This document shows positions 34,307-46,166 of a DNA stretch of 64,000 bases, piece after piece (position 1 is the first letter of the stretch; every line of letters starts with the position of its first letter). The DNA comes from Nephromyces sp. MM_2019 (Eukaryota > Apicomplexa > Aconoidasida > Nephromycida): positions 7,501 through 71,500 of the forward strand of contig JADHZB010001847.1 in NCBI GenBank assembly GCA_015657535.1, in the 5' to 3' direction. The notes under the pieces are model-generated. The model saw only the letters and a list, made by a program, of their open reading frames with translations, ran no database searches and was not told the origin of the DNA. The translations under genes and the position numbers were made by a program.

Positions 34307-35684
34307 ATGAAGATAAAAATTATTACGACCTTTATTATACTCTGTCAGTTTGGTTATAGTATGGAGCCTTTTCATTTTAATATCCAGGAAAATAAGACCT
34401 TTCATCAGGTTGAGCAGAAAAGGAACAATAACTTCAAACAAGGGAAACAAAAAAATAAAGTCAATTTCATCCCTTTCTGGCCATTAAGGAACTATCATAG
34501 CCAAGGCCCAAAGCAGAAGTCTGGGAGGTGTGTATCCCCAAACTCATTTATAGTTGAATAATAGATAAAATTCTATATATTTTTTAATGAACTCTGAATC
34601 TTAAGCAGAGAATTCCCATTGATACCAAATCCCTTCAAGATCCCAAACAATTGCGTTACACAACCACGGTAGATAAAATTGTATCGGAAATTGATATTCA
34701 ATTATAATAATTTTATGAAGTTTCAATGTTACCTGGCTATGTGATGAAGGGAATATATTAACCCCAGAGCAACAGTTTACACTTCAAATGAGACTATTAA
34801 TGCTTAGGGATAAGTTGTTTCATAGATGCTTAGATGGGCAAAATCACCCTTATCAGGTTAAATATTAATAGCTAGCGGAATACTTCAATTTTTGAACTAA
34901 AAATTTGAAAGCTTGCCGTACTTTTATTGAGAACAATTGATAATCCTCGTCAAGGAAATTGGCAATCCTTTATGGATAACTTTTCAGAGGATATACTGAG
35001 GTTAAAAACTAAAAGTTTTTTATACTTTTTGAAGTTTGCTAATCGACATTACACAATTATAATAGGAAATGGGGAATAGGGAATAGGAAGTGCCATGATG
35101 GCCTTCTCTTAGTCTATTTAAAAGTGAGAATATAACTTAATTTATTATTTATTTCTTAAAATAAAAAACTCAATCTGAAAATTGAAGGAACAAGGATTAG
35201 TTTCGTTATCTACTCGAGGTAAAACAAATTCAACTATTTGAAACTTGACCTCCTGAATTCAATTAATGTGAGAAAAAAGAGGCATTAAAAGATAGATTTA
35301 CAAAAGTATGTATGGATATCATAAAATATTTTAAGCTTGTAAATTTCTATAAACTCCGAAGCAATTCAAATCTATGATAAACCAAAAGGCTTTTCAAATG
35401 TCTGTTGAAGGTATCACAAGTTATGAAATAATCGAGTTCTTAGTTAAGTCGATTGAAGAGCAATTGAAGCACTCAACTGAAAGTAATATAAATAATATCA
35501 ACATAAAAGTGTTCTATTTACTCACTGAAAACTAAATTCAGATTGGCTTCTGATCGTATTGGCGATTGCATATGTAGTATCTATTTTGGTAGTCTATGCA
35601 CTTTTAAGTTTTATCATGTACCAAAAGTACTCAGTAAGTTCATCAACACACTTATAGAGTAGTACTTCGTCAGGTTATTCTTAA
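34307..35684 (+). CDS. TPM-domain (MOLO1-like) type I membrane protein
   Basis: 282 aa from ten exons: 34307-34527, 34609-34668, 34721-34856, 34912-35000, 35066-35123, 35188-35218, 35292-35305 (14-nt microexon), 35362-35482, 35542-35633, 35658-35684. Signal peptide (MKIKIITTFIILCQFGYS), a basic disordered stretch, then a TPM domain: WLCDEGNILTPEQQFTLQMR matches the CDPxxxLT start of MOLO1-type proteins, LAVLLLRTID and DILRKWGIGNRKCHDGLLLV match the TPM core (FRKWGIGxxxxxNGVLLLV). A single membrane helix (WLLIVLAIAYVVSILVVYAL) and a short Ser-rich tail (SSTSSGYS) follow. TPM domains occur in bacterial and plant Psb27-linked phosphatase-like proteins and in nematode MOLO1, a modulator of acetylcholine receptors; no function is proposed here. 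The microexon is the only way found to link the two halves in phase. Confidence 0.8.
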
Positions 35685-35876
35685 ACACTACTTAAATTTT
35701 ATATTAATAGCGTATTGTGTACTTAGCAGCATTTATCCATTAAGAACACCTATAATTTTGAATCTCTTAGGAAATGAGTATAATTTACATAATTATAGTT
35801 AATCAAGGACCTCAGTAAAAAATTATCATTTTAAAGACATTAATTATTCCCCTACCTTTTTACATAAAGCTTAATC

Positions 35877-36854
35877 ATGTATAACTATTCCCACTTAGCT
35901 AAGAGTTTTTGTACTTTCCATAGATACAATGCCTCTCTGAAACTCTACTCTACAAGGCAAGCAACGACTCTTGTGTATAAAATGAGGTCTATAGAACAAT
36001 CTTACCTTAACAAATTTGATTCAGCTTCTAAATTCAGGCATACTTTTTCATCTCAGTCACAACCAAATAATGGAGCAGAAAGTGATAGCAAAAACAACTC
36101 TACTTCAGGTGGAGCTGATCACAGTTTGGAAGGTAAATATGCAACAGCCCTATTCAATGTTGCCAAATCCATGAATAAATTAGACACAGTTTATAATAAC
36201 TTGGCAAGCTTCGATGAAACCATGAAACACTCATCTTCGTTGAGATCTTTGCTCCTTTCCTCCCATTTTACCTTACCCGAAAAATCCCAGAAACCATTCC
36301 TTAGTACTTTTAAAGATGATTTTAATTGGGATACTCTTACCGTCAACTTTGTGGAGCTACTGATAGCCAACAAAAGACTTTATTTGGTAGATAGTATCTT
36401 TAAGTCTTTTGAAAAATTTTATAGAGCAGAGAAGGGAATCAAGTACTGCCAAATAACCTCAGCTAAGGTAAGAATTGTGACTTTCCAAAGGATCATTAAT
36501 TCATTAAATGATAGTACAACGTCACAACTATCACATCCTCAAACTTCTACATTTCCTTTTTTTACCCTAATTTTCAATATTTAGGATCTTTCGGCCAATC
36601 AAAAAAAAGAAGTACTTGAGGTACTTCAAAAGCGTATTGGTAGCGGTATGAAGTTGCTAGCGGACTTCACCTCCAACCCTTCAATTTTGGTATGATTTTA
36701 TATCTTTTTTATTTATTATTTATATTCAAATAAAATTTACCTAACATTCTAGGGAGGAATGGTCGTAACACTCGATGAGCAAGTTATGGATTTTTCAATA
36801 TCCTCCCGTGTAGAGCGCCTTCAAAATGAACTTTTGGAACCTTTTAATAACTAA
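35877..36854 (+). CDS. OSCP: Mitochondrial ATP synthase OSCP (delta) subunit
   Basis: Peripheral-stalk subunit that holds the F1 head of mitochondrial ATP synthase. 265 aa, exons 35877-36467, 36585-36689, 36753-36854. Residues 1 to about 80 are a basic, Ser-rich mitochondrial leader (HLAKSFCTFHRYNASLKLYS). The domain starts LEGKYATALFNVAKSMNKLD (family: GRYAxALFxxA), continues with VNFVELLIANKRLYLVDSIF (N-terminal helical bundle) and KGIKYCQITSAK, and closes with the C-terminal block GGMVVTLDEQVMDFSISSRV (family GGxxVxIGDxxxDxSI). Length fits OSCP of other protists with leader. Presence of this subunit implies a conventional mitochondrion with ATP synthase, which argues against a Cryptosporidium-like organism with a relict mitosome. 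Confidence 0.92.
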
Positions 36855-37644
36855 AATTGGACCATACCATACCAACGATTAAAGATATTTTAAAATAATT
36901 TTTCCAATATATCTAATTTTTTATTATTGAACATTTCTAGATATTTTAATGCCTTTCGATTGACCTAAATAACATAAAATTACAATTTAACCTAGCAAAT
37001 CTTAACTAAACTCTAGAGTCTGATTATTCGGATTATAATTTTATATTTTTATCCACCATCAGAATGATTATAACACTAACTATTTTTGTGTGATGTTGTT
37101 ATTTATCAAAATTTATTCTAGACTTGCTTTTTGGCCTTAACATTTAAGCGCTAATTGCAATTGTATCGTTAATAACATTCTTCATTAGTTCTATCAAATT
37201 TCAAGTAAAACTGAAAGCCTAAACTCAAATTACTTGACTTCATTCCATACTTAATTTTAGATATACACCAACCTGTAAAATTTTTAAAGGAACCGAAGTT
37301 TCTACTTAGTGAATTTGAATAGACATATCTATGTGTATAGATAATTTAGACTTTATTTTAGAAATTGCTTTAAACCCTTGGTTAATTTCCCATGAATACA
37401 ATTATAAGAAGTATACCTACTACTTTTAAATAGTTGCAAGGCTTAGTGAAGAATTTCTTACAGTTAAGAATACTACGAGTTATGCTAGAAATAATTTTCT
37501 TCCAGCTTTTTATGCTTTATTTAACAGAATCATAAATGATTGAAGGAGATTTACACTTAGTAAGTATCTAGCTATTTATAAAATTTATAAACTGTTAGGT
37601 CAAAGGGGATGATAAATTTAATCAATAATAACTCATAATCTAAT
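36855..37644. other. Intergenic, no gene seen
   Basis: 790 bp of AT-rich DNA between two plus-strand genes. No open frame or RNA gene recognised. Confidence 0.55.
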
Positions 37645-39976
37645 ATGGCAGTACTTGAGAGATTTTTAGATTTAAACTCTTACATTAATGAAGATATAGG
37701 TCTAGATAACACAGTTACAAATTCCCATGAAGGACATGTCGAGCTACTTATGGGACATGGTGATGTAGTAAATCAGTCCAATGACCCCCTTAAATCAGGG
37801 GGGGCTTTACTGAGGAGGCTATCATCAAATACTAAGTCAAATTCTGGTAGTTCATCGATTTTTTGGGCAACTGTATACGTGAGAATAAAGGCTAATTTTC
37901 TAATTTATTTTGAATCTAAAGAGTCTAAACGATCAATGGGTGCTTTTTGTTTGGAAAAATTAGTTGCCACAGTCTTATCTACACATGCAGCAATTAATCG
38001 AAGTGTGAGTAAATCTCAAAAAATCTTTATCTAATTCATTTAAATATAATAATTTTTCTCCCATCAGATAATTCCTTTCTTACCAACTGGTATAAAAATC
38101 AATGAAAAGTCAAATTTTCACCTAGTTAAACTAGACGAGAGTACTAAAGATGCAAAAGGGTGTATACTTTTCATAACAAAAACTGAAGCTGCAGCGCAGC
38201 AGTGGGCCAAAATAATAAATAGGAGTACGGTTAAGTTTCTTTCACGTGTTTTAAATCAAAGAGATAAATCAGTCGAAACGTTAAAAAGTGCAGAAGAAAA
38301 GGCACAGAGGTTTATAGAAATCAAGGTTCGAGAAATGGAAAATCAAATGAGTATAATGTCTGATAAAACCGAAAAATATAAAGTAAGGATAATTTTCATA
38401 TAAGCTTGGTAAATAATTAAAAATTAATCAATGATTAATACCAGATGAAATATGAAAAGCTGAAAGACGAAAATGAAAGAATGCAAAAATGTTGTGAGGT
38501 CGTAGAGAAAACATCTTCTGAATTTATAAACCATAAAATGATTGAGTTTAAATCCTTAAGAGAACTTTTAGCTACAGAAGTTGCAGGTGAGTTTACAAAT
38601 ATTATGAAGCATTTGGTGTCTCATTTAACTATCTTAACTCCTTCTTAGAGGTTGATAACTTGAAGAAAAAGAATAATAATTACCTTAATGAACTGAATTC
38701 AAATCATAAGCTGATTGAGCTCATTTCGGTGCAAAAAGGCCAATTATCATGGCAATTGGAGCAACTTGAAATGGATTTTAGAGATGCAACAGATCGTCCT
38801 TCGCGAGCTGCATTAAATTTATCGAAATCCAAAAGGCAAATACAGCAATTAATTCTCGAGCAAAGATCACTTAAGTACTCAATAATATTTTGCTTTTAAT
38901 AACATAGTTTTCTTTTAATAAATCAAAATTGTGCAAAAAATTCAAAATAGAATTGAACTAGAAGAGATGAGTCAAGCATATGTTAAGCTTAAGAAAGAAA
39001 CTAAAGAGAAGGTAGAAAATTCAATTTAGATGTGAAAAACTGAGTCAGATTTCCATTTATTTATAGTTAAATCTAATAAAAGAAATATTAGAAGCCGGAG
39101 ACGTTTTCAGTTACCTCGAGAAATGTCTAGTTTGTGCTTTGTTTAAAGTTAGTTTCTTTGGCTCTAATTTTTTTTCAAAATAAAAATTAAACTTCATTAA
39201 CTCGGCTTAGGTTAAATATTATGAAAGTGCTCATAAGTTGAATAAAGGGGACGAGACTAGACTAAAAAACTTGTGGGTGAAATTTCAAATCTATCTTATT
39301 TTGTTAATTATTTTTGGTGTTTCAAAGGATTGCAAAGATTCAGCATGAAGTGAAGTTTTCCGAAACAGCTGCTCGTGCTTCATACATTTGTCATAGAACC
39401 AAAATTTTGGACGATCAACTAAATTATTTCACTGATGGTAGAAAACCAACTGATTACTACAGCTTTTCTAAACAGGTGAATTGCCTCAAAAGAAATTATT
39501 TAAAAGCTTACTAATTGAGATGTTGTGAAGAGACCACTCAAATATATATATGTTATATAACTTTTATTCAAAAATCTTAACACTCAATTATTTAGTAAGT
39601 AGTGATAAATATTTTAACAATTTTTCTTTTTGAAATTTGTATTATGAAGGTTCTTGATAGATTTGCTTGGATTCTTGGAGATTCAGAAAATCTTCATCAA
39701 AATTTAACAGACTCTAAACTCTTAAGCATGGATACATTTCAAGACTTCACTTTTAAAGAAAATCATGAATTTGTTGGAGGTGAATAATTGCCATTTATAA
39801 TTGAGTAATCCCCAAGATTATAAATTAAATAAACAAATTATTTAGGATATGAAGGGATTATCAATAAAGAACTTGTAAAAGGTATCAACTTGTTTTCACC
39901 TGTAACAAAGATGGTACCTTTTAGTCATATGGAGAAATGTTTGATTTCTCAACAATTGAGAAATACAAAGGTTTAA
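37645..39976 (+). CDS. PH-domain coiled-coil protein
   Basis: 551 aa from ten exons: 37645-38004, 38068-38382, 38445-38586, 38649-38874, 38951-39011, 39067-39147, 39211-39272, 39328-39475, 39650-39779, 39846-39976, all in phase. After a polar leader a pleckstrin-homology-like domain spans the first intron: IFWATVYVRIKANFLIYFES, GAFCLEKLVATVLS, then GCILFITKTEAAAQQWAKII with the typical W in the closing helix. PH domains bind phosphoinositides or proteins at membranes. From about residue 195 the chain is a long coiled coil (RFIEIKVREMENQMSIM, YEKLKDENERMQKCCEVV, LNSNHKLIELISVQ). The C-terminal 130 residues (RASYICHRTKILDDQLNYF, DRFAWILGDSENLHQ, LFSPVTKMVPFSHME) are not recognised. The last exon either ends at 39974-39976 (…NTKV) or splices further, but no continuation was found. 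Function unknown; perhaps a membrane tether or cytoskeletal scaffold. Confidence 0.72.
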
Positions 39977-40736
39977 ATTAAACTCCTTTACTTCATATAT
40001 TTATTTTTAAAACCTTAAGTATTTAATAGGTTATAATAAGTTTAAATCCACATTTTAATGCTGTGAAAAAATTTAAATAAAATTTTCTACTAAATTATAA
40101 CTAGACAATTCCTAATTTACACAAAATGTTGTAAGGGTCAAAGTATTACTACAGCCGTTAACTTATCTTATTTTTCAAATCGAAAAAATCTAATTTTAAA
40201 TTTAAATTTGTCGAGAAATAAATCCTATTTATTGTCTTAAAATTGGAAATGTGAAATTTTAAATAAAATTCGATTAAAAAATATTAAGAAGTTTATTTTA
40301 CAATTTGGCTTGGCTTTAACGATTTGGCTTCGCTATTTAGTTTAAAAATTAAATTTAGCTCTCGTTCAGATTTGAGCTTAAAAAAGAATCACTATCTGAT
40401 TTAATGCTTATTTGTTTGTAATTACACATGTTGTAAACACTTTAGCTGAAGTGAATGTATATAACTAGATCGAAATAGGGTGATCAAAAATCTGTGAATT
40501 ATTCACAAGCCATGTGTGTTTAAAAGTGTCCTTTATACCCTTTTTAGGTATACACACTCGATTTCATGTTTTTATATATCCGTATATTTTAAATATTTTC
40601 TTTCTTAATCATTGAGTTTCATAACAGGACTCTTTTAATTATTTTTTGGCTAACTTTACTATAAGCTTCAAAATAATGTCTAAGTTCTCATATTCTCTAC
40701 TTAACAATGATTTACAATTAATAACAGCGCATAAAC
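39977..40736. other. Intergenic, no gene seen
   Basis: 760 bp AT-rich, upstream of the RAP-domain gene. A faint local repeat of GGCTTNGCTTTA type occurs near 40305-40340. No coding feature recognised. Confidence 0.5.
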
Positions 40737-42992
40737 ATGTTCAACCTCTACAAAATTCACCAATTACAAAAGTCCTGTCATAGGACCGCTTTGCCGCTAG
40801 ATGCTCAAATACAGCAAACAAAACGCTATAAAACATGCAGACTTCTATGTGATAGCAGGCGTTTCATAAATACTTTAACTGAGATTAATCGCAACTGGTC
40901 TGTAACCAGGGAACATATCTTAGCAAATGAGCCTAAATTATTAAAGAAGCTTAAACACTTTGAAAGGATTAACCCTGTGGATTTACACCTACAATACCAT
41001 CAAAAGCTTAGCAAATCATATTCCAACCCAAGGACAATCCTAAAGTACGAATGTTTGCTTTCTTCATAAATTATGAAAAAAAAAACCACTTATACTCCAT
41101 TCCTTAAAGCAGTGCTATGTTGCTTATATTATTATTATATCCTTACTCAGACTATATAGAGAATATGCTTCAGTAAGTGATAAAGTTGACTATCCTTGGC
41201 TTATTCGTGCTTATGGACAACTTGGAAACACTTTCGGATTCAATTCTTACTGGTAAGCACTTTGAAACACTCTTTTAACTACCTGAGTAAAATGTCAAAA
41301 CCGAAAATTTACTTGAAATTTTAACTTTTCAGGTCGACCAAAGACAAACAAACTGTACACGAAAGCCTAACCTATAAGCAAATGGTCTTCGATATTATTG
41401 AAAGGAAGCATATGATAAAAGTAGCTAAATAACTCACCCATATTATTAAGGATTATAATTTAATATATATTTCACAACTTGATTAATTAATTATAAAATC
41501 CACCTTTTCAGCCGAAAAATGTTCCACGAATACTATACTCTATGGCTTGCCTTGATTATCGAATTTCTGAAACTTTCCCCACTCTTTTAAACCTTATTCA
41601 AGAAAATATCAAGGTAATGGATGATCATTTCTATAACCATATTAATAAAGCTATTTTATTTTAAAAATCATTTTAAGCTTTGGAGAAGCCCTACTTTAGC
41701 CAACATGATTGCCACTCTTGCTATGCTAGGGATTGGAGATGTTAATGGTAACCACACATTAATTATAACACTTCAGAATTCACCTTAAGCAAACATTTTC
41801 GTGAATAATTAATCTAGGAAACAATATATTTGATACAATAAACGAGGAGAAATCAGACTACAGTAATCTGGTAATTCTTATGATACAAGAATTGTACCAA
41901 CGATCACAGGATCGCTTTCAAGTTGAAGACTTAACTCCCTTTTGCTGGTCCTCGGCAGCATATTCAATGGTCTTACTCGGATTATACGAACAGTACTAGT
42001 ATTTTTGCAATTTTTAATTGTTATTTATTTATACAATGAATTTTTCCTTACAGAGATCCACACATTCTCCCTTACTTTATAAACAAAGTAAACCAAACAG
42101 TGAGTTTCAAATACTAATTCATAAAATTCTCGAAATTTTATAATGTTTTAAAATTTAAATTAAAAGCTATCTATTGACAACCTCTCCTCAAGCGGATGGA
42201 TTCAATTTTATCTTTACCAAATTTTATACTGTACTGATGTTGAAAAACCTAAAAATGAGTTTGAAATTAAGAAAGCTATACCCTTAGAGATTCAAGCATC
42301 TCTTTACGATAGATGGCTACCAGAAATTGTTTTAAAAGGCCAAAATCAAGTAATTGGATTTTGTCCCTCCCCATATGAAAATAATTTCCATTTTCAATCT
42401 GTCTATTGATCAGGGCTCTGAGAAATTACAATACGAAGTTGATCAAATTTTAAATGATGTAAAACAAGATGCAATTATGAACTGCTCAGTTGGTCGATCC
42501 TTCGACAAACAGCATACTTTTTTTTGTGGCCACTTAATTAAATCCCGGAACCTCGCAATAGAGTATGATTATCTTAATCCAATAGGTAAACTAAACTATC
42601 CTACCCGTATCATTCATTTGAGAGAAAAACAAGAGATTAATTTTGACAGTTCCAGGAATACCTAAGCTGTCTGGCCTTCTACAGCTAAAAAGACGAATTT
42701 TTGACAAGCTAGGGCTGCATTTTGCTATTATCCATAAGTAATCTTGATGGTAAACCTTTCCCAAATAGCATTTATTCTCCAATCCCACTATTACAGAACT
42801 TTTTGGAGAACTCTCGGACCTGAACAAAAGGTAGAAGAAATCCTGAGAATTCTGTCTCAATTTGAAGAAATCCCACAGCCAAAATCCAATGAAGCGCATG
42901 CTTCTTCAATTGATGAAGTATCTCCACAAAAATTTTTAAAACATAAAAAGAAGGTAATAGCAACATGGCCTCCAGAAAAGGTTGTCTTATAA
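40737..42992 (+). CDS. RAP-domain protein, probable mitochondrial or plastid RNA factor
   Basis: 509 aa from eleven exons: 40737-41044, 41151-41252, 41333-41420, 41512-41613, 41678-41747, 41818-41992, 42054-42099, 42167-42349, 42414-42585, 42650-42737, 42797-42992, all in phase. N-terminus is basic and organelle-leader-like (MFNLYKIHQLQKSCHRTALP). The body is an α-helical repeat array of the FASTK/OPR style (YPWLIRAYGQLG, ILYSMACLDYRI, LANMIATLAMLGIGDVN, FCWSSAAYSMVLLGLYEQ). The end carries a RAP domain: CGHLIKSRNLAIEYDY (compare KIAIEVDG), then LLQLKRRIFDKLGLHFAIIH (compare LRRRLLxxLGWxVVxI) and a final FWRTLG...EQKVEEIL. RAP proteins are expanded in apicomplexans and bind organellar RNA, often fragmented mitochondrial rRNA. 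Intron 42586-42649 is required, since reading through stops at 42663. Target RNA cannot be inferred. Confidence 0.82.
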
Positions 42993-43315
42993 TGAAAAAA
43001 AGAATCACATGTTGTTTTGCTGAAAACCTTTTGTTAATACTGCACTGATTTATTTTTATTAACACCTTTAAAAACAATTTAATTACTAATTCCATCTTCA
43101 CTCATTTCTTATTTTGCCTTTGTCTCCTTAAAAACTTCTCGCCGGACACGTAATTAAGAGACGCTATCATTAACCCTATCATACTTATTTAGTAATAGAA
43201 CCCAATTCTAATTTATCTACCAAAACAATCAATAGTTTTAGAGTACCTACACTTCATGTATAGAACCACTTTACTTACACTTTTCAAAACATTTGATATT
43301 ATCATAATTGAAAAC
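42993..43315. other. Short intergenic region, no gene seen
   Basis: 323 bp between two plus-strand genes. No feature recognised; overlapping open frames here are shadows of the neighbours. Confidence 0.5.
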
Positions 43316-44965
43316 ATGTTTTGGAATAAAGATATCCTTATACTTATCTTAATATTTAATTTAAAACACGGGTTGAATTGGTGTTTAGAGTTTCCATTTA
43401 ACTTTAAAACGTCAAATGATCTCTTCTCCAATTGCTTTGATTTAGGAAAAGGATTATGCTTAGGTAAATTAGAGCTTAAGATTATTCTTATATATGCTAT
43501 GAATATTTGGCTTCATAAAATTAGCTGGAGACTCTTATTTTATTGGCAAATCTGCTTCTCAACTGGACTTAAGGGCCTGGTGGTCTTTTGATGATATTTA
43601 CCCTGTCGACAAAAGTGGAAAAGGAAATCATTTATTCGGTGAAATAACAGCTGGACCAGGACATAATGGTTAGAAGTAAATAGTTCATTTCCAATAGTAA
43701 CACAAATCTATAAAGGCCATGGCTTTAGTGGAAGATTTCAATCATGTACTTTCCAATTTATTCAATAGCTTGGCACTTTAAATGCAACTGTCTAATTAGC
43801 TACTCAAGCTATAGCTTATGGGAGTGCATCTCTCTTAACTTCATCATTTTCAATGTAATATTCAAGCTTTAATTTACAAAATTCGAAACAAAAGCAACAA
43901 CAGAAATTTATTTCTATATCTGCTGGAAGATTCGACAGGAAGATATAGAAATATAATCACAAAAGGGTAACTAGCCTATTAGCTCAGAATTTGGAAATCA
44001 AGTTTGCTTTTAGCTCAATAAGAGAGCCTAGTCCATCTATATTTCTTGAAGAAGATTCTAGAAAGCTATCAATAAGAGTTTTGACCAAAAATAACAAGAT
44101 TCAAGGAATGTCTACTTCTGGTTCCATTCCTTTGAGAAGGTGGACTCATATTTCAGGTTTATTGAATTTTAAAACTTCGTAGGATCTTCTAATTAATCAA
44201 ACTTATCAGTAACGGGGCATGCCGAAATGCTTTTGTGTAAAATAAATGTAAGTTTCCTATCTTTAATTATATTTAATACTTCAAAAAAAAAAAAGGGAAT
44301 TAAAGATTCAGAGATAGTGAGACTTAAATTGTGCCATATAAGCTGATGCTAAAAATTTATAGAAATTTAAAAACACATTGAATGAAAATGTTGGGGGTAT
44401 AATAATTGGGCAAGATAATTTGATTTCTGGATTTCATGTAAATTTGATGTTTACTATAAGCATGAGCTCGATAAGTAGAATTTAGGGTTATCTAGATGAA
44501 ATAAAAATATTTTCAACCGAATCAAAGGTTTAAAAAGTAAATATAAAAAAGGAATTTTAAAATAGCCATATTTCAGCAAAGTGGCATTACTAATTTGGAC
44601 TTGTTAGCATTACCATCTGCAATAACTGGTATCTTATAATATTTAAAAAGAATAATAAGTGTAAATTAGCTGACCTAGGTCTTCATGATTACAACTACTT
44701 TACAATCGGTTTCAAGTTTAAATTGAGCCCAAAATTAATATTTATATTCAGTTTTTCAGGCTGTGTGGACTGCAAATATGAAAAGATTAAAAGCTCCAAA
44801 GTTTGCAATGGGAACTCAAAGATGTGCCCACTAATAGAAGTTTATAAAGGTGGGTTACATTTAATGAGGATTAATGGTAAGAAATACTATATAAAGCTGA
44901 ATCTAGGAGCTCCATTTGTAACTATCAGGACTCCTAGAGCTGAACAAAGATGTTTGGCATTCTGA
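43316..44965 (+). CDS. Secreted concanavalin A/LamG-like protein with cysteine motif (apicomplexan family)
   Basis: 338 aa from twelve small exons: 43316-43463, 43525-43668, 43716-43745, 43809-43854, 43904-43966, 44014-44156, 44210-44247, 44363-44437, 44486-44527, 44577-44628, 44679-44708, 44760-44965. A signal peptide (DILILILIFNLKHGLNWC) leads into a LamG/ConA jelly-roll fold: LRAWWSFDDIYPVDKSGKGN and GPGHNGGHGFSGRF, then a β-rich core (LEDSTGRYRNIITKGS, RRWTHIS, VGGIIIGQDN, GYLDEIKIFS). It ends with GCVDCKYEKIKSSKVC...MCPLIEVYKG, which resembles the GCxxCxY...HLCxLxELYxG motif of apicomplexan ConA-like secreted proteins as I remember them. The intron 44709-44759 was accepted because it places that Cys pair right after YNYFTI. 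Likely a secreted glycan- or protein-binding protein; ligand unknown. A GTAAGA at 44879 raises a possible 30-nt further intron, judged too short. Confidence 0.8.
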
Positions 44966-46166
44966 TATTACTGAAAGTGATTTTGAAGAGAGCGAGACAA
45001 GAACTGCTATTTGTTGTTCTACTAACCTTTGAAAAACTCAACCCTACTGAAGTGATAACATTAAGAACTTTGATATTTATACTTGAAATCAGATACAAAT
45101 ATAAATTACTAGATTTTCATGTCTGTCAATAACTATAATTTATAAATTCTAATTCATTTTACGTTTTTCAATAGATAAACTAAACAATACGAAAAGTATA
45201 ATTGAAGAACAATGGCCATAAATTTACATTATTAGTAATGATAAAATAAAATAAAGAGTTTGCTTAATGGTTATTTCTTTAAGTGCTGAAGTATGAATTC
45301 ATAATCCTCACAAGATTTTATTTATTTATTTAAAAAAGTGATTATCAATGACACGAGCCCAAAATTGAGCCCAAAATCGAGTTTAAAGAATATTAACACC
45401 TTTTGATTAATTAGAATTAAAGTTAAGAAGAAAAACTTGACTATTATTCATTGATCAAACTAATTCATTCATAGAGAAACGTTTAACTTATAAAAAAACC
45501 ACAATTCGAGGAAGTTTGTTCATATTAATAAGAATTTTGAAGCCTATATAGTTTTATAAGAAAATTTTTCACAATATTTATAACATAAGCAATTTTCAAA
45601 TATGATTTAAAAATTAAAAAAGTAACTAAGCAAACAGCATTCAAATAGCAATTTCACAATGCTTTCGCTTCAGGGATGTTGAGACATAGTGTTACTAAAC
45701 TAAAGTTTTATTTTATTTTTAATACTAGAAACTTTAAGCAGTTCTATACAAGCCATTCAAAGTCATACAATTTCACAACAGCTTGTTTCTTAGAAATTGT
45801 TATATTAGACTTGCCACATATATACATATTACACTGATAGCACTAGATTACTGATTTGGAAATTTTCGCTAGCTTTGTTTTCAAGTTCTATTTACAACCC
45901 TTAACAAAAATTTGAGACACAGCATTAATATAACTAAAGCTTAATAAGCTTTGATCACGCAAAATAGTGGTCTAAGAGTTAAAAATTATGTATGGGTTAA
46001 TACACATCAGTTCCAACTTGAAATAATAAAACAAGAATATTTTGTATGCTAGTGGTATGCATATAAGACAATAGCAGCTCCTCGTTTTCTTCGTTATTGA
46101 AGTGAACCAAAAATTCGATATTATGTGTACTCTTGAATTCTATCTAATTAGTCATCTTAGTGAATA
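44966..46166. other. Intergenic, no gene seen
   Basis: 1.2 kb of AT-rich DNA. A short open frame 44950-45132 and others have no protein-like character. No RNA gene recognised. Confidence 0.5.

Noticed and set aside
42354..42665. RAP protein ending at 42663 by read-through
   Set aside because: Removing intron 42586-42649 restores the RAP core LLQLKRRIFDKLGLHFAIIH in phase, so the read-through stop is intronic.
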